Below are positions 12,421-23,092 of a stretch of DNA of 64,000 nt, in pieces; the stretch's first letter is position 1; the number at the start of each line of letters is the position of its first letter. The DNA lies in the NCBI GenBank assembly GCA_021432635.1, contig MU270015.1:71211-135210 (forward strand), read 5' to 3'. A program made the position numbers and the translations under genes. Source of the stretch: Thozetella sp. PMI_491. Its lineage: Eukaryota; Ascomycota; Sordariomycetes; Chaetosphaeriales; Chaetosphaeriaceae. The notes beneath the pieces are model-generated. The model was given only the letters and a program-made list of their open reading frames with translations. It ran no database searches and was not told the DNA's origin.

Positions 12421-13408
12421 TTACCCGCCGATGCCATCTCTCCCTAGGAAGCCATGCTCCAAGATACCAATCAAATCGTCTAGCCTTTGGATAACCAGGT
12501 CGGTGTGCTCGTGATCGGCAAGATGACGGTTGACGTCGTTGACTAGGAGAACGGTAGCGGCACCGGCCCTCCTCCCGGCCGTCATGTCATCTATGCTATC
12601 TCCCACCATGATCAGTGCGCTGGCATCGGCAACTTCCTCTCCGGCCGCCGTCTTCCTCAGACCATTCTCTCCCGCAGTCACCTGGTCTGTCTCGGCTCGA
12701 ATGTGCACACCGGCCTCGCCACCACTCGAGTGGATGAGGCCCCAGCTCTTAGCGATGTGGAAGATTCCCGCAGGATCGGGTTTTGGAGGGCGGAACTCGC
12801 GGGTTATGATGGGCGCGAATACAGTGTCCGGAAGGTACTTGGTGAGAAGATGGTTCACTGGCATGTCAAAGTTGCGCGTGAGAATGCCCTTACGCACGCC
12901 GCACCCATCCAGGTAGGCCATCAGCTGCGTCAAGCCGGGCTGGGCAACCTGGCTGGCCATAGCGGAGCGCTCAATTTCGCGAACCGACTCCATAGCCTGT
13001 TGCTGCTGCTCGGCGGTTGGAAGCGCGTATATGTGCTCAAGGATGTCCACGCCCTTAGATATGCCCAAGGCATTACGCATTTGGCCGAACCTAATACAGG
13101 CGGTTGCCAGTCAGCACGGAGTGGTCAACTAACTCGGGCAGGGCGGCCGGGAGGCGGCTACCGAGCCAAAAACGCAGGGGCCTGAAGTGTACATGTATGT
13201 CTGTGGTTCGCTGGAGAGAGACGTTAGCTTTTCAGGTGCCTACTTCGAAAGGCTCTGGGCTTTCGTTTGCGCACCACAGCGTTCCGTCCACGTCGAAGAT
13301 GATGCCCTGGAGCTTCGGGGCTGCTGAGCCGGCCGCAATGCCCTTCTTGAGCGGCGCGAACTGGCGTTTCCGTGTAACTGAGGCCATGGTTGCTAGGAGC
13401 CTTCGCAT
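12421..13408 (-). CDS. HAD-superfamily hydrolase (phosphoglycolate-phosphatase-like) with an 18-nt microexon
   Basis: A 273-residue phosphohydrolase of the haloacid dehalogenase fold; substrate unknown. Exons are 13408-13275, 13210-13193 and 13090-12421. Motif I is DVDGT (D39 nucleophile, D41), motif II has T122 in ILTRNF, motif III has K154 in RPPKPDP, and motif IV is GDSIDD (D215, D218/D219). The middle exon encodes only the end of C45, EPQTY and the start of M51, giving DGTL-CEPQTYM-FGQMR, the arrangement I recall for fungal members. Without it the first exon runs into a poor extension and stop. The N-terminus (MRRLLATMASVTRKRQ) is basic and could target mitochondria. A second ATG lies at 13387. 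Family assignment is firm, function is not. Confidence 0.9.
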
Positions 13409-13552
13409 CTCCCTTGGCTGCTCGTCTCTGGATGCCTCTGGTGCCGACAGCTGCAGTCGGCCGACCCGCCCAAAAGAAAAAGGCCGACGATAGATAAAAC
13501 AGGGCCAGGAAGCTATGCTGCTGAATTTAGACAATGCGCCGTATATTTACAC

Positions 13553-13565
13553 CTGATTGGTCGGA
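13553..13565. promoter_or_regulatory. CCAAT-box 13-mer, copy 1
   Basis: CTGATTGGTCGGA; the core ATTGG is CCAAT on the minus strand, where the fungal HAP/CBC complex binds. It lies about 145 bp upstream of the HAD start codon. An identical copy occurs at 13935-13947. Confidence 0.45.
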
Positions 13566-13934
13566 TGCCGTAAACGTCGGGTACCTCCTGAGCTGGTCTT
13601 CTCCCCCTTCGCAGTGTGGGCTATACCTAGAATTTGGGGAGGTGGTGGGTGCCGTGGATGGGATCTAGAAGGATGCGTGGATAGCTCCGGCCTCTTTGCA
13701 CGTGCAAGTCTACGACGTTTCGTAGGTGCAGCACAGTGCCTTGAGTAACTGCCTGTAGGGAGTGCACTAAAGGTCTTTCATGCAGCTAGCTAGGTAGGTA
13801 AGGTCCGGATGCCAGCTACCAGCATACAACAAGCATGTGGCGGATTTTGCGTGAGACATGGGTGGTAGGGTCATTACCTACTTGCCCAAGCGGGGGGCAA
13901 AAAAGAGAGACTGTCAAAAGAGGGTTTTGAGAAT

Positions 13935-13947
13935 CTGATTGGTCGGA
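13935..13947. promoter_or_regulatory. CCAAT-box 13-mer, copy 2
   Basis: An exact second copy of CTGATTGGTCGGA in the same orientation, 456 bp upstream of the BRE4-like start codon. The identity extends beyond the CCAAT core, which favours a functional or recently duplicated element. Confidence 0.45.
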
Positions 13948-14402
13948 GTTACAGAATATAACGTATATAGCGCGGGAATATGTCTATTTTATGTAAATTC
14001 ACCTCGCAGTCCCTCTACTTCGTAATTTTGTCCCCCGTTTGCCTATTTACGTATCCGTCCCAGTGGAATCACGCATATGCAGTCAGTCCCCTTAGGCGGG
14101 GCGCTTTCCCGCTCAATCAGCTCAGTCAGACTCCACTGCCGAATAGGTAGTACGAAGTAGGCAAGCGAGTGGAGAAGGGTAGTGCACTGACCCAAGTCAC
14201 AAGTTGTAGCTCCAACTCTCTGCCATCATCATCTTGCCTCAAAACCGAGCCGGCGTTTCTCTCTCTCCCCGGTGCCGCCCGACCCGAACGTGGCTCCCGA
14301 GCGGCTGCCTTGGCATCGCACACTCGCCCGAACAGTCACCGATAGCATTGCCCTCGCGGTTCAGTCCTCGGCTATGAACTACACAACCGATCGCGGTTCG
14401 CG

Positions 14403-17400
14403 ATGAGCTCTAACCCAACAACGGGCTCCACGGGCCAATGGCCACCGCGAAGGCCTTCCAAGAGAAGCGTGAGTATCTTCCTACGCTATCGCTTACAAAT
14501 CGCGTGGATATTACTGACGCCGGATCCCTGTGCGGTTTACAAACATGTAGAAACTCCGCAATGGCACCTTCATCGATCCGTCCACCGGCGAGCGTTCGCG
14601 CCGCAACTTCACTCTCCGCCGCCCTCCAGCCTCGGCAGCCGACAACAGCGAGAGCGTCGCGGCCTCTCCCACGGCAGGCTTCTTGCGCGAGCCTTTACTC
14701 GACCGCACAAGGGCGGCCGGCCGGCGCGTCAAAGACGGCGTTGACCGGTTCCTCACGTGGCTAAACTCACCCATGGGTCGCGGAGTACTCAAGTGCACTC
14801 TTGCCTACACCATCGCCAGTTTGGCTACCTTTCTCTCTCCCCTTTCCAACTTTCTGGGCAAGCCAGACGGAAAACACGTGGTTGCCACGATCACGGTGTA
14901 CTTCCACCCCGCCCGGACTGCCGGTTCTATGGTCGAAGCTGTCCTCATCGCCACTGTCGCCGTGTTCTACGCCGAGCTCGTCTCAATCCTATCCATGTGC
15001 ACGTCGGTGCTCTTTGGCGGGGTTTGGGGGATGGTCGGTCTTGCCCATGTGTTGGTACTGGTTGTGTTCATCGGTGGCGGGTTCGGTTTCATGGGATGGG
15101 TGAAGCAAAAGATGAACAACCCTCTCGTCAACGTTGGAAGCACTCTTGCGTCCCTAGCCATCATCGGTGTGGTTACCAAGGAGACAGCCGTGCTCACCAA
15201 CGTCTTTTCTAACCAAAAGATTGTTCAGATCTTCAAAATGCTCATCATGGGCATCACCACCACGACGGCTGTCAACCTTTTGGTTTGGCGGGTGTCTGCT
15301 GTCGTACTCTTGCGCGAGTCGATGAAGAAGGCATCGAGTTCTCTGGGGGACATGCTAGCCATGATTACAAGCGGCTTTCTTAGCGGCTTAGAAGACGACC
15401 TGTTGTCCTCTCAGTTCACGACTGCGGCCTCCGCCTACAAGTCCGTGTATCCCCAAATGACAAAGAACTTGCGAGAGGCAAAATTCGAACGGTATTTTCT
15501 CGGGCAGGAGAAGATATACGCGCTCGAGAGGGCAATCGTAAAGTCGATGGAGACCTTGGCGCAGTCCATCGGCGGACTGCGGAGTGCCGCTAATACCCAG
15601 TTTGGCCTTCTCAAGGAGTCTGCAACTGGCATACCTTCGGGGATGCTGTCTCCAGCTACGTCGCCTCTCTCGCCAACGCTTGCCAGATCATCTTCCGGTA
15701 CTCTGAAAAGCGGCCAGGACCGATTTCTAGCCCTCGCTGCCATTGACGAGGCCTCAGAGGAAAGCACTGCGGACGAAGGCCGGATCCAGCTACGCAATGA
15801 GAGCGCATCGGAAGCTCGTGTTACAAGGGAGCCTTCATTTCGCACTCCGTCTGATATATTTGATCTTTTTATTGCCCTGCTGGGGCCGTCTATGAAGTCC
15901 CTAGCGTACACGCTCTCAGAAGTCCTTCGCGACCCTACTTTTGGATCGGCCCCCGATTATCAAATCACAATCAATGACCATTTCCGGCCGAGCTTGACCG
16001 ATGCGCTTGGCCTGTTCAACGCGGCTAGGAGGGATGCGTTGCAGGAGCTGTACAGGACTATTGAGCTGGGCCGGACAAGGCCTGACAAGATCCAAGCCGA
16101 CTTTGAAGAAGTCGCGGCCGCCTGTGGGCATTTTAGCTTCAGCCTCCAGACCTTTGGAGAGGAGATGCAAAAATATTTAGACGTACTGGACGACCTGAAG
16201 CACTCCAGCGAGCACGACACGCGGAGCTGGCACTGGCTTAGATGGTGGCGTAGGGGGCATTCGCACGGGAGAGCCATCTCTGCCCTTCCGTATCACGACT
16301 CGGCGGAGCGCGAAAGCCTCATAAAACCCATCAAGAAGACGGCGATGCCAAAAGGTATCCCCGATTCAATAATCCAGCGAAGAGACACATACAGCTGGCA
16401 AGCTGCTCCAGAGTCGAGCAGAGTAGTTGCCAGCTTCTCGCAGCGCCTGCTCCGAGTCCTGAGGAGATTAGGGAGGGACGACGGTAAGTCGAGCGATGCT
16501 CTTTCCCGCCTGTTTCGAGAAGTCGTGATTTCGATGCTGACTGGAGGTAGTGCGCTTCGGCATCAAGGTGGGGATAGGAGCTACGCTGTGGGCCATGTTT
16601 GCGTTTATTCCTCAGACCAGAGATGCCTATCAGCATTGGAGAGGCGAGTGGGGCCTTCTGTCCTTCATGATTGTCTGTTCCATGACGGTCGGGGCGTCCA
16701 ACACTACGGGGTGGTCTCGCTTTGTGGGAACCCTCATCGGCGCGACTGCGTCCGCGGTCAACTGGAGCCTCAGCCAAGGCAACGCCCTGGGACTAATCGT
16801 CCTGGGCTACCTCGTTGTATTCTGGAGCTTCTGGATGATTGTCGTACGTGGCAAAGCGCCTCTGGGTCGGATGACCATCCTGGCCTACAACGTTTCTACG
16901 CTATACGCCTACAGCCTATCACAGAAGGTGGAAGATGACGACGACGACGAAGGCGGGGTGAACCCGTTGATCATAGAGATTGTAAGGCACCGCTTCATAG
17001 CCGTGACGGTCGGTATCCTCTGGGGGCTGATCGTTTGTCGCCTCGTTTGGCCCATCAGTGCGCGCAAGAAGTTCAAGGAGGGCGTCAGTGTGCTATACCT
17101 ACAGATGGGCCTGATCTGGAAGCGCGGGCCACTAGCCATTCTGCTGCGGAGCGACTGCTCGAGGTCTTACCTCAAGTCGGGTGAGCAGGCCGCGCTTCAG
17201 AAATATGCTTCACGTCTTGAGGCGATGCGGAACAGTGCTGTCTCGGAGTTTGAATTGCGGGGGCCGTTCCCCTACGATCAGACAGGGCGCCTGATGCGCT
17301 GCACCAACCGCATCCTTGACGCCTTCTACGCCATGAGCCTTGTCACCCAGCGCAGAGGTCAGCTGACAGAAGGCGAGCGTGCCCTCTTAGTCTTCACGGC

Positions 17401-17773
17401 CGAGGAGCGGAGAGAGCTCTGCGATCGCATCTGTCATGTCTTTCAGGTTCTCGCTAGTTCCATAATGCTCGAGTACCCGCTTACAGACGCTATCCCCAGC
17501 GTGACGGGTGCTCGCGATCGCCTGCTGGGCAAGATCTTTCAATTTCGCAAGGAGAATGCTGCTACTGGGAATGCCCCGAACGCAAGCAACGGTGCCAGTG
17601 CGAGCGACAACTGGGCGCTGCCGCTGCAGGTTGCCGTTGAGGAGCGAGACTATGCGCTCCTGTATGCATATGCCCTAGTTACTGGGCAGGTAGCGGAGGA
17701 GCTGAGAACGGTTGCAAAAGAGCTGGAGGGACTCTTCGGCGTGTTGAATGACGAAGCTCTTCTATTGCAATGA
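14403..17773 (+). CDS. BRE4-like membrane protein (aromatic-acid exporter/FUSC family)
   Basis: Exons 14403-14468, 14551-16483 and 16551-17773 encode 1073 residues. Two hydrophobic modules are visible. The first has about five segments between roughly residues 85 and 240 (for example SLATFLSPLSNFLG and VLVLVVFIGGGFGFMGW). The second follows the last intron (from VRFGIKVGIGATLW through LGLIVLGYLVVFWSFWMIVV to FIAVTVGILWGLIVCRLVW). A long soluble Ser-rich region separates them. This duplicated layout matches fungal brefeldin-A-sensitivity/DUF2421 proteins related to aromatic acid exporters. Transport substrate and location are unknown. The start is supported by the first exon (MSSNPTTGSTGQ), which splices in phase; the ATG at 14438 gives the wrong phase. 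Confidence 0.88.
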
Positions 17774-18611
17774 GCAATGCCGCATCTCGGAGTGGCTTTT
17801 TAAGTTCGGATACAAGGTCTGGTTGTGGTGACGCCTCAGGTATATACATGCGACGGAGCGCTACAGGCTTTGCAACCAAGGGTGTAGGCCTTGATAGGTT
17901 CTTAGCATAAGGATCAAAGAGGGTTGGCGGACCTGCTGTCCGAAGGCAGAAGGGGGACACGGAGCTAGGCCGCTTTCTCCTCCGGCATTTTAACTGGCTC
18001 TCGGGAAAGACACTTACAACTTGAAATTGACCTGGGCTCTGACGGCTAGTAGGTGCAAGGTATCAGTCAATAGCTTCGTAGCCAGCCCTCTAGCCTTTCG
18101 ATTCACTCGGCGGCGTCCCTGCCCTGTGAAGGATTGAGGGGAGCAAGCCTATCGACGAAATCAAGTCAGAAAGTCATCATGCGCAGCTCCCCGCAGCTTT
18201 GTCTTTATATACTTGTAAACCAAAGGGAGATGGTTCGGGTTTCTTCCCAAGACCAATAAACTTAGTTCAGCCCCACCAGGCTTGTTATAAAGTACTCTGC
18301 TAAAGGAAATGCTTCTATGGGCATCGAGGCGAACTACCTATTCCACAGTATGCAAGTGGCCGAAAACTACCATAACGTTTGAGCTGTCGCTTCGGATCCG
18401 TTCCTTGCCTAAGGTAAGGAACCTAGCAGTTCGAGAATACGTTACGTCATTTCGGTCGGCATATCAGCAGCAGCTAAGGCAATTAATTTGCCGAAGCTTT
18501 GCCGCTCAAGCCAAAATATTTTGGCCGTGACGTTTTGTCTGGCGATATCCGTATCTCGAACACATACGGCGCGCGTGACAGTCGACCAAATTTCCCTCCG
18601 GCCTATCCAAA
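17774..18611. other. Intergenic: BRE4-like gene 3' flank and prp6 promoter
   Basis: No gene is supported. A CCAAT pentamer occurs near 18253. Short open frames at 18309-18706 overlap the start of prp6 and have no recognisable content. Confidence 0.5.
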
Positions 18612-21503
18612 ATGGCCAGTCGACGCGACTTTCTGAACCAGCAAGCGCCCGAAAACTACGTCGCCGGCCTTGGTCGTGGTGCCACCGGCTTTACTACCCG
18701 GTCTGACCTTGGCCCGGCTCGTGATGGCCCCAGCGACGACCAGATCAAGGCAGCTGTTGCCAAACGCTCTGCCCAGCTCGGCTTGACCGAATCTAAAGAT
18801 GACGCCAATGACGATGATGACGGACGATACCAAGACCCAGAAAACGAGGTTGGCCTATTTGCCGGGGGGATATACGAGAAGGATGACGAAGAAGCCGATC
18901 GCATATGGAAGGAGGTAGACGATAAAATGGCGAGGCGTCGCCAGAAGCAGAGGTTAGTAGCCATCTCCCCTCCCCAACTCTTCAAGCTCCGTAACTTCCC
19001 CTCCCCACACCTCTCCCCTGCGTCTCGCAAGCCATGTCGTGAATCATCTGGTTTACCAGTTCACGCAGATGAGCAGAGTACCGACCAAACTGCCTACAGG
19101 GAAGCACGAGAAACAGCCGAGCGAGAAGAATACGAACGACAGAACCCCAAGATCCAACAGCAGTTTGCTGGCTTGAAGAGAGCGCTGGAGACCGTCACCG
19201 ACGAGGAATGGGCAAACCTTCCGGACGTCAAAGACCTGACGGGCAAGACAAAACGAGCAAGGCAGGCCCGAATGCAGCGCTTTTACGCTGTCCCTGATAG
19301 CGTCCTGGCCGCCTCGCGGGATGCCGGGGAGTTCGGCACTACAGTTGCCGACGATGGTACCGCCACCAGCGCAGCCAACGATGGTACCGTGACCGACTTC
19401 GCCAAGATCGGCGCCGCCCGCGACAAAGTGCTACAGGCTAAGCTCGAGCAAGCCTCGCAGGGTACTGTAAGCTCGGGGAGCGCGACTAGCATCGATCCCA
19501 AGGGCTACTTAACATCCCTGAGCAACACTCAAGGTGCCGAGCAGAGCATTGGAGATATCGAAAAGTTTCGCAAGATGCTCAAGTCGGCGGTCGACTCCAA
19601 CGTCAAGCAGGCATCTAGCTGGATCGCTGCTGCCCGCCTGGAAATTGTTGCTGGGAAGCCTGCCGCGGCCCGGAATTTGATCGCCAAGGGCTGCGAACAC
19701 TGTCCCAAGAGCGAGGACATCTGGCTGGAGAACATCCACCTCAACGACAATCGGAATGCCAAAGTCATTGCCGCCCAAGCGATCAAGCAAAACCCTCGCT
19801 CTGTGAAGCTCTGGGTGGAAGCCATGAAGCTCGAGAACGATCTCCGCTCCAAAAAGAAGGTGATCCGGTTCGCCTTGGACAACAATCCAGAGTCTGAGGC
19901 TCTGTGGAAAGAGGCCGTCAATCTGGAAGAGGACCCTGAGGACGCGCGGCTGCTACTCGCCAAGGCAACTGACCTAATTCCCGAATCCCTGGATCTCTGG
20001 CTGGCTTTAGCGCGCCTCGAGACGCCCAAGAATGCCCAGAAGGTTCTGAACAAGGCGCTCAAGAAATTGCCCAATTCCCACGAGTTGTTCATCGCTGGAG
20101 CTCGGCTTCAGGAGCAGCTAGGGGAGGCTTCGAAGAAGCCTGTGATGCGGAATGCCGTCAAGTTTCTAACGATGCGTGAGGCCATGCCGAAGCGAGAAGA
20201 ATGGATTGCTGAGGCCGAGAAGTGCGAGGAGGAGGGCGCTATCCTTACCTGCCAGAGCATCATCGAAGAAACCCTTGGGTATGGTCTCGATGAGGACGAC
20301 GATCGGAAGGAAATCTGGATGGAGGACGCCAAGGCGAGTATCAACAGAGGCAAGATCATGACTGCCAGAGCAATCTACGCATACGCCCTCCGCGTGTTCG
20401 TCAATAGCAAGACCCTCTACCTGGCAGCGGTGGATCTGGAGAGAAATCACGGCACCAAGGAGGGGCTTCTCGATTCATTGGAGAAAGCAGTCGAAGCTTG
20501 TCCGCATATCGAGACTTTCTGGCTCATGCTTTCCAAGGAAAAGTCCGGAGAGCTAAACGAGGCGAGGAGAGTCTTGGCACGAGCCTTCAAGCAGAACCCG
20601 GACAACGAAGACATCTGGTTGGCCGCAGTTAAGCTCGAGGCCGACAACGGCGAGACAGACCAGGCCAGGGATCTCCTACGGACAGCTCGGCAGAACGCCC
20701 CCACAGACAGGGTATGGATGAGGAGTGTGGCGTTCGAGCGGCAGCTCGGAAACGACGAAGCTGCGCTGGACCTCGTCCAGGATGCTCTCCAGCTCTTCCC
20801 CGGCGCGCCTAAGCTCTGGATGATGAAGGGCCAAATCTACGAGGCGCTAGGCAGACAACCACAGGCCCGGGATGCCTATAGCACCGGTGTCCGCGCTGTC
20901 CCGTCCTCTATCCCGTTGTGGCTGCTCTACTCACGACTTGAAGAGAGGTCTGGTAACACGGTCAAAGCACGTAGTGTTCTAGACCGCGCGAGACAGGCGG
21001 TCCCCAAATCCCCGGAGCTTTGGTGCGAACTCATCCGCGTCGAGCGGCGCGCGGGCAATATTGGTCAAGCTAAGAGTCTGATGGCAAGCGCGCTCCAGCA
21101 AATGCCCAAGAGCGGTCTACTTTGGACCGAGAGGATCCTGAACCTGGAGCCACGTACCCAGAGGAAGGCGCTGCTCACCGAAGCCATCAAGAAGGTGGAG
21201 AACGATCCTATTCTTCTCGTCACCGCTGGCCGCATCCTCTGGGCGGAGCGGAAGCTCGACAGGGCGCAGAACTGGTTCGAGAAGGCGCTACTCCTGGACC
21301 GAGACATGGGCGATACGTGGGCATGGTACTACAAGTTCTTGACCCAGCACGGCACCGATGAAAAGCGTGAGGACCTAGTCGCCAAGTGCTCGCTCAATGA
21401 CCCCCGCCACGGCGAGCACTGGCAGAGCGTTGCCAAGGACCCAAAGAATGCTGGTAAATCCACAGAGGATATACTGAAGCTAGTGGCTGCTTCGCTTAGC
21501 TAG
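18612..21503 (+). CDS. prp1: Pre-mRNA splicing factor Prp1/Prp6 (U4/U6.U5 tri-snRNP)
   Basis: Prp6 bridges U5 and U4/U6 in the tri-snRNP. Exons 18612-18952 and 19100-21503 give 914 residues, matching the fission yeast and human lengths. The N-terminal PRP1 domain is clear (NYVAGLGRGATGFTTRSDLG, then ENEVGLFAGGIYEKDDEEAD). From about residue 250 the protein is an array of HAT repeats, with recurring units such as DIWLENIHL, KLWVEAMKLE, ALWKEAVNLE and DLWLALARLE. The intron 18953-19099 is 147 bp, a multiple of three without a stop, so the unspliced frame stays open. I splice it because it breaks the conserved KQR-EAREAAERE-like helix (here RQKQR / EARETAEREEYERQ). Donor GTTAGT is weak. Confidence 0.95.
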   Translation: MASRRDFLNQQAPENYVAGLGRGATGFTTRSDLGPARDGPSDDQIKAAVAKRSAQLGLTESKDDANDDDDGRYQDPENEVGLFAGGIYEKDDEEADRIWKEVDDKMARRRQKQRLVAISPPQLFKLRNFPSPHLSPASRKPCRESSGLPVHADEQSTDQTAYREARETAEREEYERQNPKIQQQFAGLKRALETVTDEEWANLPDVKDLTGKTKRARQARMQRFYAVPDSVLAASRDAGEFGTTVADDGTATSAANDGTVTDFAKIGAARDKVLQAKLEQASQGTVSSGSATSIDPKGYLTSLSNTQGAEQSIGDIEKFRKMLKSAVDSNVKQASSWIAAARLEIVAGKPAAARNLIAKGCEHCPKSEDIWLENIHLNDNRNAKVIAAQAIKQNPRSVKLWVEAMKLENDLRSKKKVIRFALDNNPESEALWKEAVNLEEDPEDARLLLAKATDLIPESLDLWLALARLETPKNAQKVLNKALKKLPNSHELFIAGARLQEQLGEASKKPVMRNAVKFLTMREAMPKREEWIAEAEKCEEEGAILTCQSIIEETLGYGLDEDDDRKEIWMEDAKASINRGKIMTARAIYAYALRVFVNSKTLYLAAVDLERNHGTKEGLLDSLEKAVEACPHIETFWLMLSKEKSGELNEARRVLARAFKQNPDNEDIWLAAVKLEADNGETDQARDLLRTARQNAPTDRVWMRSVAFERQLGNDEAALDLVQDALQLFPGAPKLWMMKGQIYEALGRQPQARDAYSTGVRAVPSSIPLWLLYSRLEERSGNTVKARSVLDRARQAVPKSPELWCELIRVERRAGNIGQAKSLMASALQQMPKSGLLWTERILNLEPRTQRKALLTEAIKKVENDPILLVTAGRILWAERKLDRAQNWFEKALLLDRDMGDTWAWYYKFLTQHGTDEKREDLVAKCSLNDPRHGEHWQSVAKDPKNAGKSTEDILKLVAASLS

Positions 21504-21773
21504 ACACACCATGCCTTGCGTCTTCTTTGACGGAATACAGGAAAGGAGGGCGGGTCGAGGCCTCATTAGCTAGGACAAGGATGACTCTGGAGAGCAAGGC
21601 AGTAGAGTACGGGGGTATCGAGCCGGCAGGCGTTTTACCAGGGGATATCTTGTTTATTAACGCAAGGGGGCACGGCTTTGTTGCCTCCCGATGGCGAGAC
21701 AGTATTCCCAATTATCTCAATCAGAGGGCACTAGAGCTGTCCTCTCCGTTCATCAAAGCCTCATAACGTATGC

Positions 21774-22362
21774 CTATTTGCCACCAAACCAGCTCGAGAG
21801 GGTGCTCTTAGCCTTGGCGCTGCTCTCCTCCACTTTACGGTCGACCTCATCGATCTTCTTCAGGGCTTCAGCCTTGGCTCCCTTCGCATAGGCCTCAGCC
21901 TCGCTCTTGGCCTTGGTGAACTCCTTCTCAGCACTTGCGAACTGGGGAAGGGCGGTCAGCCCGGGTCAGCAGTGAGATGGGAGTTTCCGACAAAGGGGGA
22001 GGTGGGCGGTGGGGATGCTCGGGGACCACGAGCAAGACGACGTTAACGTACAGCAGAATCAATCTTGGCGCCGGCTTCTTGCCCATACTTCTTGCCCTCC
22101 TTCTCGGCATCAATACCGCGGCCAGGGAGGTGGCCTTTAATCTGGGCACTAGCTTTATGGACGTCGCCTAGAAAGAGCAAGAGTGGTTATACGTAAGTAT
22201 CTGTGTCAATCGCGCGCCAGTCGTGGCAGGCAAGAGCGAGGGTCACCAACTCTCAAACTGCTTTTCGGCGACTTTCGGTTGGCCGCCGGCTTGATACAGA
22301 TAGTAGCCTACACCTCCAGCGGCGGTAACCCCGACAAGGAGAGGCAAACGGGATTTGGACAT
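21774..22362 (-). CDS. Small single-pass membrane protein, calcofluor-white-hypersensitive family-like
   Basis: Exons 22362-22251, 22167-22052 and 21941-21774 encode 131 residues. The N-terminus has one hydrophobic segment with a glycine motif (LPLLVGVTAAGGVGYYLYQA, residues 6-25). The rest is highly charged and Ala/Lys/Glu-rich (KKYGQEAGAKIDSA, EKEFTKAKSEAEAYAKGAKA) and likely an amphipathic helix. It ends in SSWFGGK. This matches from memory small fungal proteins annotated as calcofluor white hypersensitive; the biochemical role is unknown. A mitochondrial or ER membrane anchor are both possible. It converges on prp6 with 270 bp between stop codons. Intron ends are GT-AG with good phase at each join. 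Confidence 0.8.
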
Positions 22363-22808
22363 GGCGGGTGGTGAGGATGCGAGTCTTTGGGCAACGGATA
22401 CGGAGGTTCTGTGGTCAATTAAACCTCAATCCAGTAGATGGCGACGCGAAAATGATCCTTTTCTTCTTGGTCGGCTTCCACTTCCGGAGCGATGCGAGAC
22501 GCGATGGGGGCCTTGACGAAATAGGACTATGGGGACATCGAGTGAATAGCCGAGCGTGGGCGGTATGCCTTGCCTTTAATCTCGTGCACATCGTTCGAGA
22601 GAGGAGGGCAGGTCAAGGGGCAGGCGCCGGGTGCTGGGGACGCTCCGCGCTCTCCATTCGCTCTCGCCTCAACGGCTAACCCCCTTTAGCATGAGCTGTG
22701 TGTCTCCAACCAGCGAAGTAATGATGACGTAGTGCGGGGGGAACCTTGGAGCTGGCCCGGTGGTAGACAAATGGTAGACATATGGCTGCCACGATTGTAC
22801 TAATGCAT

Positions 22809-22820
22809 GTACCTAGGTAC
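22809..22820. repeat. Perfect 12-bp palindrome GTACCTAGGTAC
   Basis: A self-complementary 12-mer. The same CCTAGGTA core recurs in several other intergenic stretches of this window. Function unknown. Confidence 0.6.
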
Positions 22821-23071
22821 GGCCGAGCTTCACAGTCATTTTTGGGGCGGGGGTTTCGCAAGTAGAGGGAGAGCAACCCCTGTCATCTCTCTTCTCTTTC
22901 TCTCATTTGGCCTGGTCCTCTTGTTGTTATTGTTGTTGTTATTTTCTTTCTTTTTTCTAGCAGGTGAGCCATGTTTCTCATATTCTCTTTTTTGCTCCCC
23001 GAGACAGCTACTGTAATTACCCAGGCAAAAAGTGCGACTCTGTCCGAGCAGCCAAACCTTGGGTAGCTTGG

Positions 23072-23092
23072 GTACGTACCTTCGGTACGTAC
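23072..23092. repeat. 9-bp stem palindrome with 3-nt loop
   Basis: GTACGTACC, loop TTC, then GGTACGTAC form a perfect inverted repeat. Related TAGGTACCTA sequence follows immediately to about 23110. Confidence 0.65.

Larger units (their letters stand above)
13409..14402. other. Divergent promoter region, HAD gene and BRE4-like gene
   Basis: No coding signal is seen. The interval contains two copies of a 13-mer carrying an inverted CCAAT box, a TATATA near 13964, and a CTAGGTAGGTA motif near 13790. Confidence 0.55.

Noticed and set aside
19529-20092. 187-codon frame opposite prp6
   Set aside because: Ser/Arg-rich mirror of the HAT-repeat coding strand.
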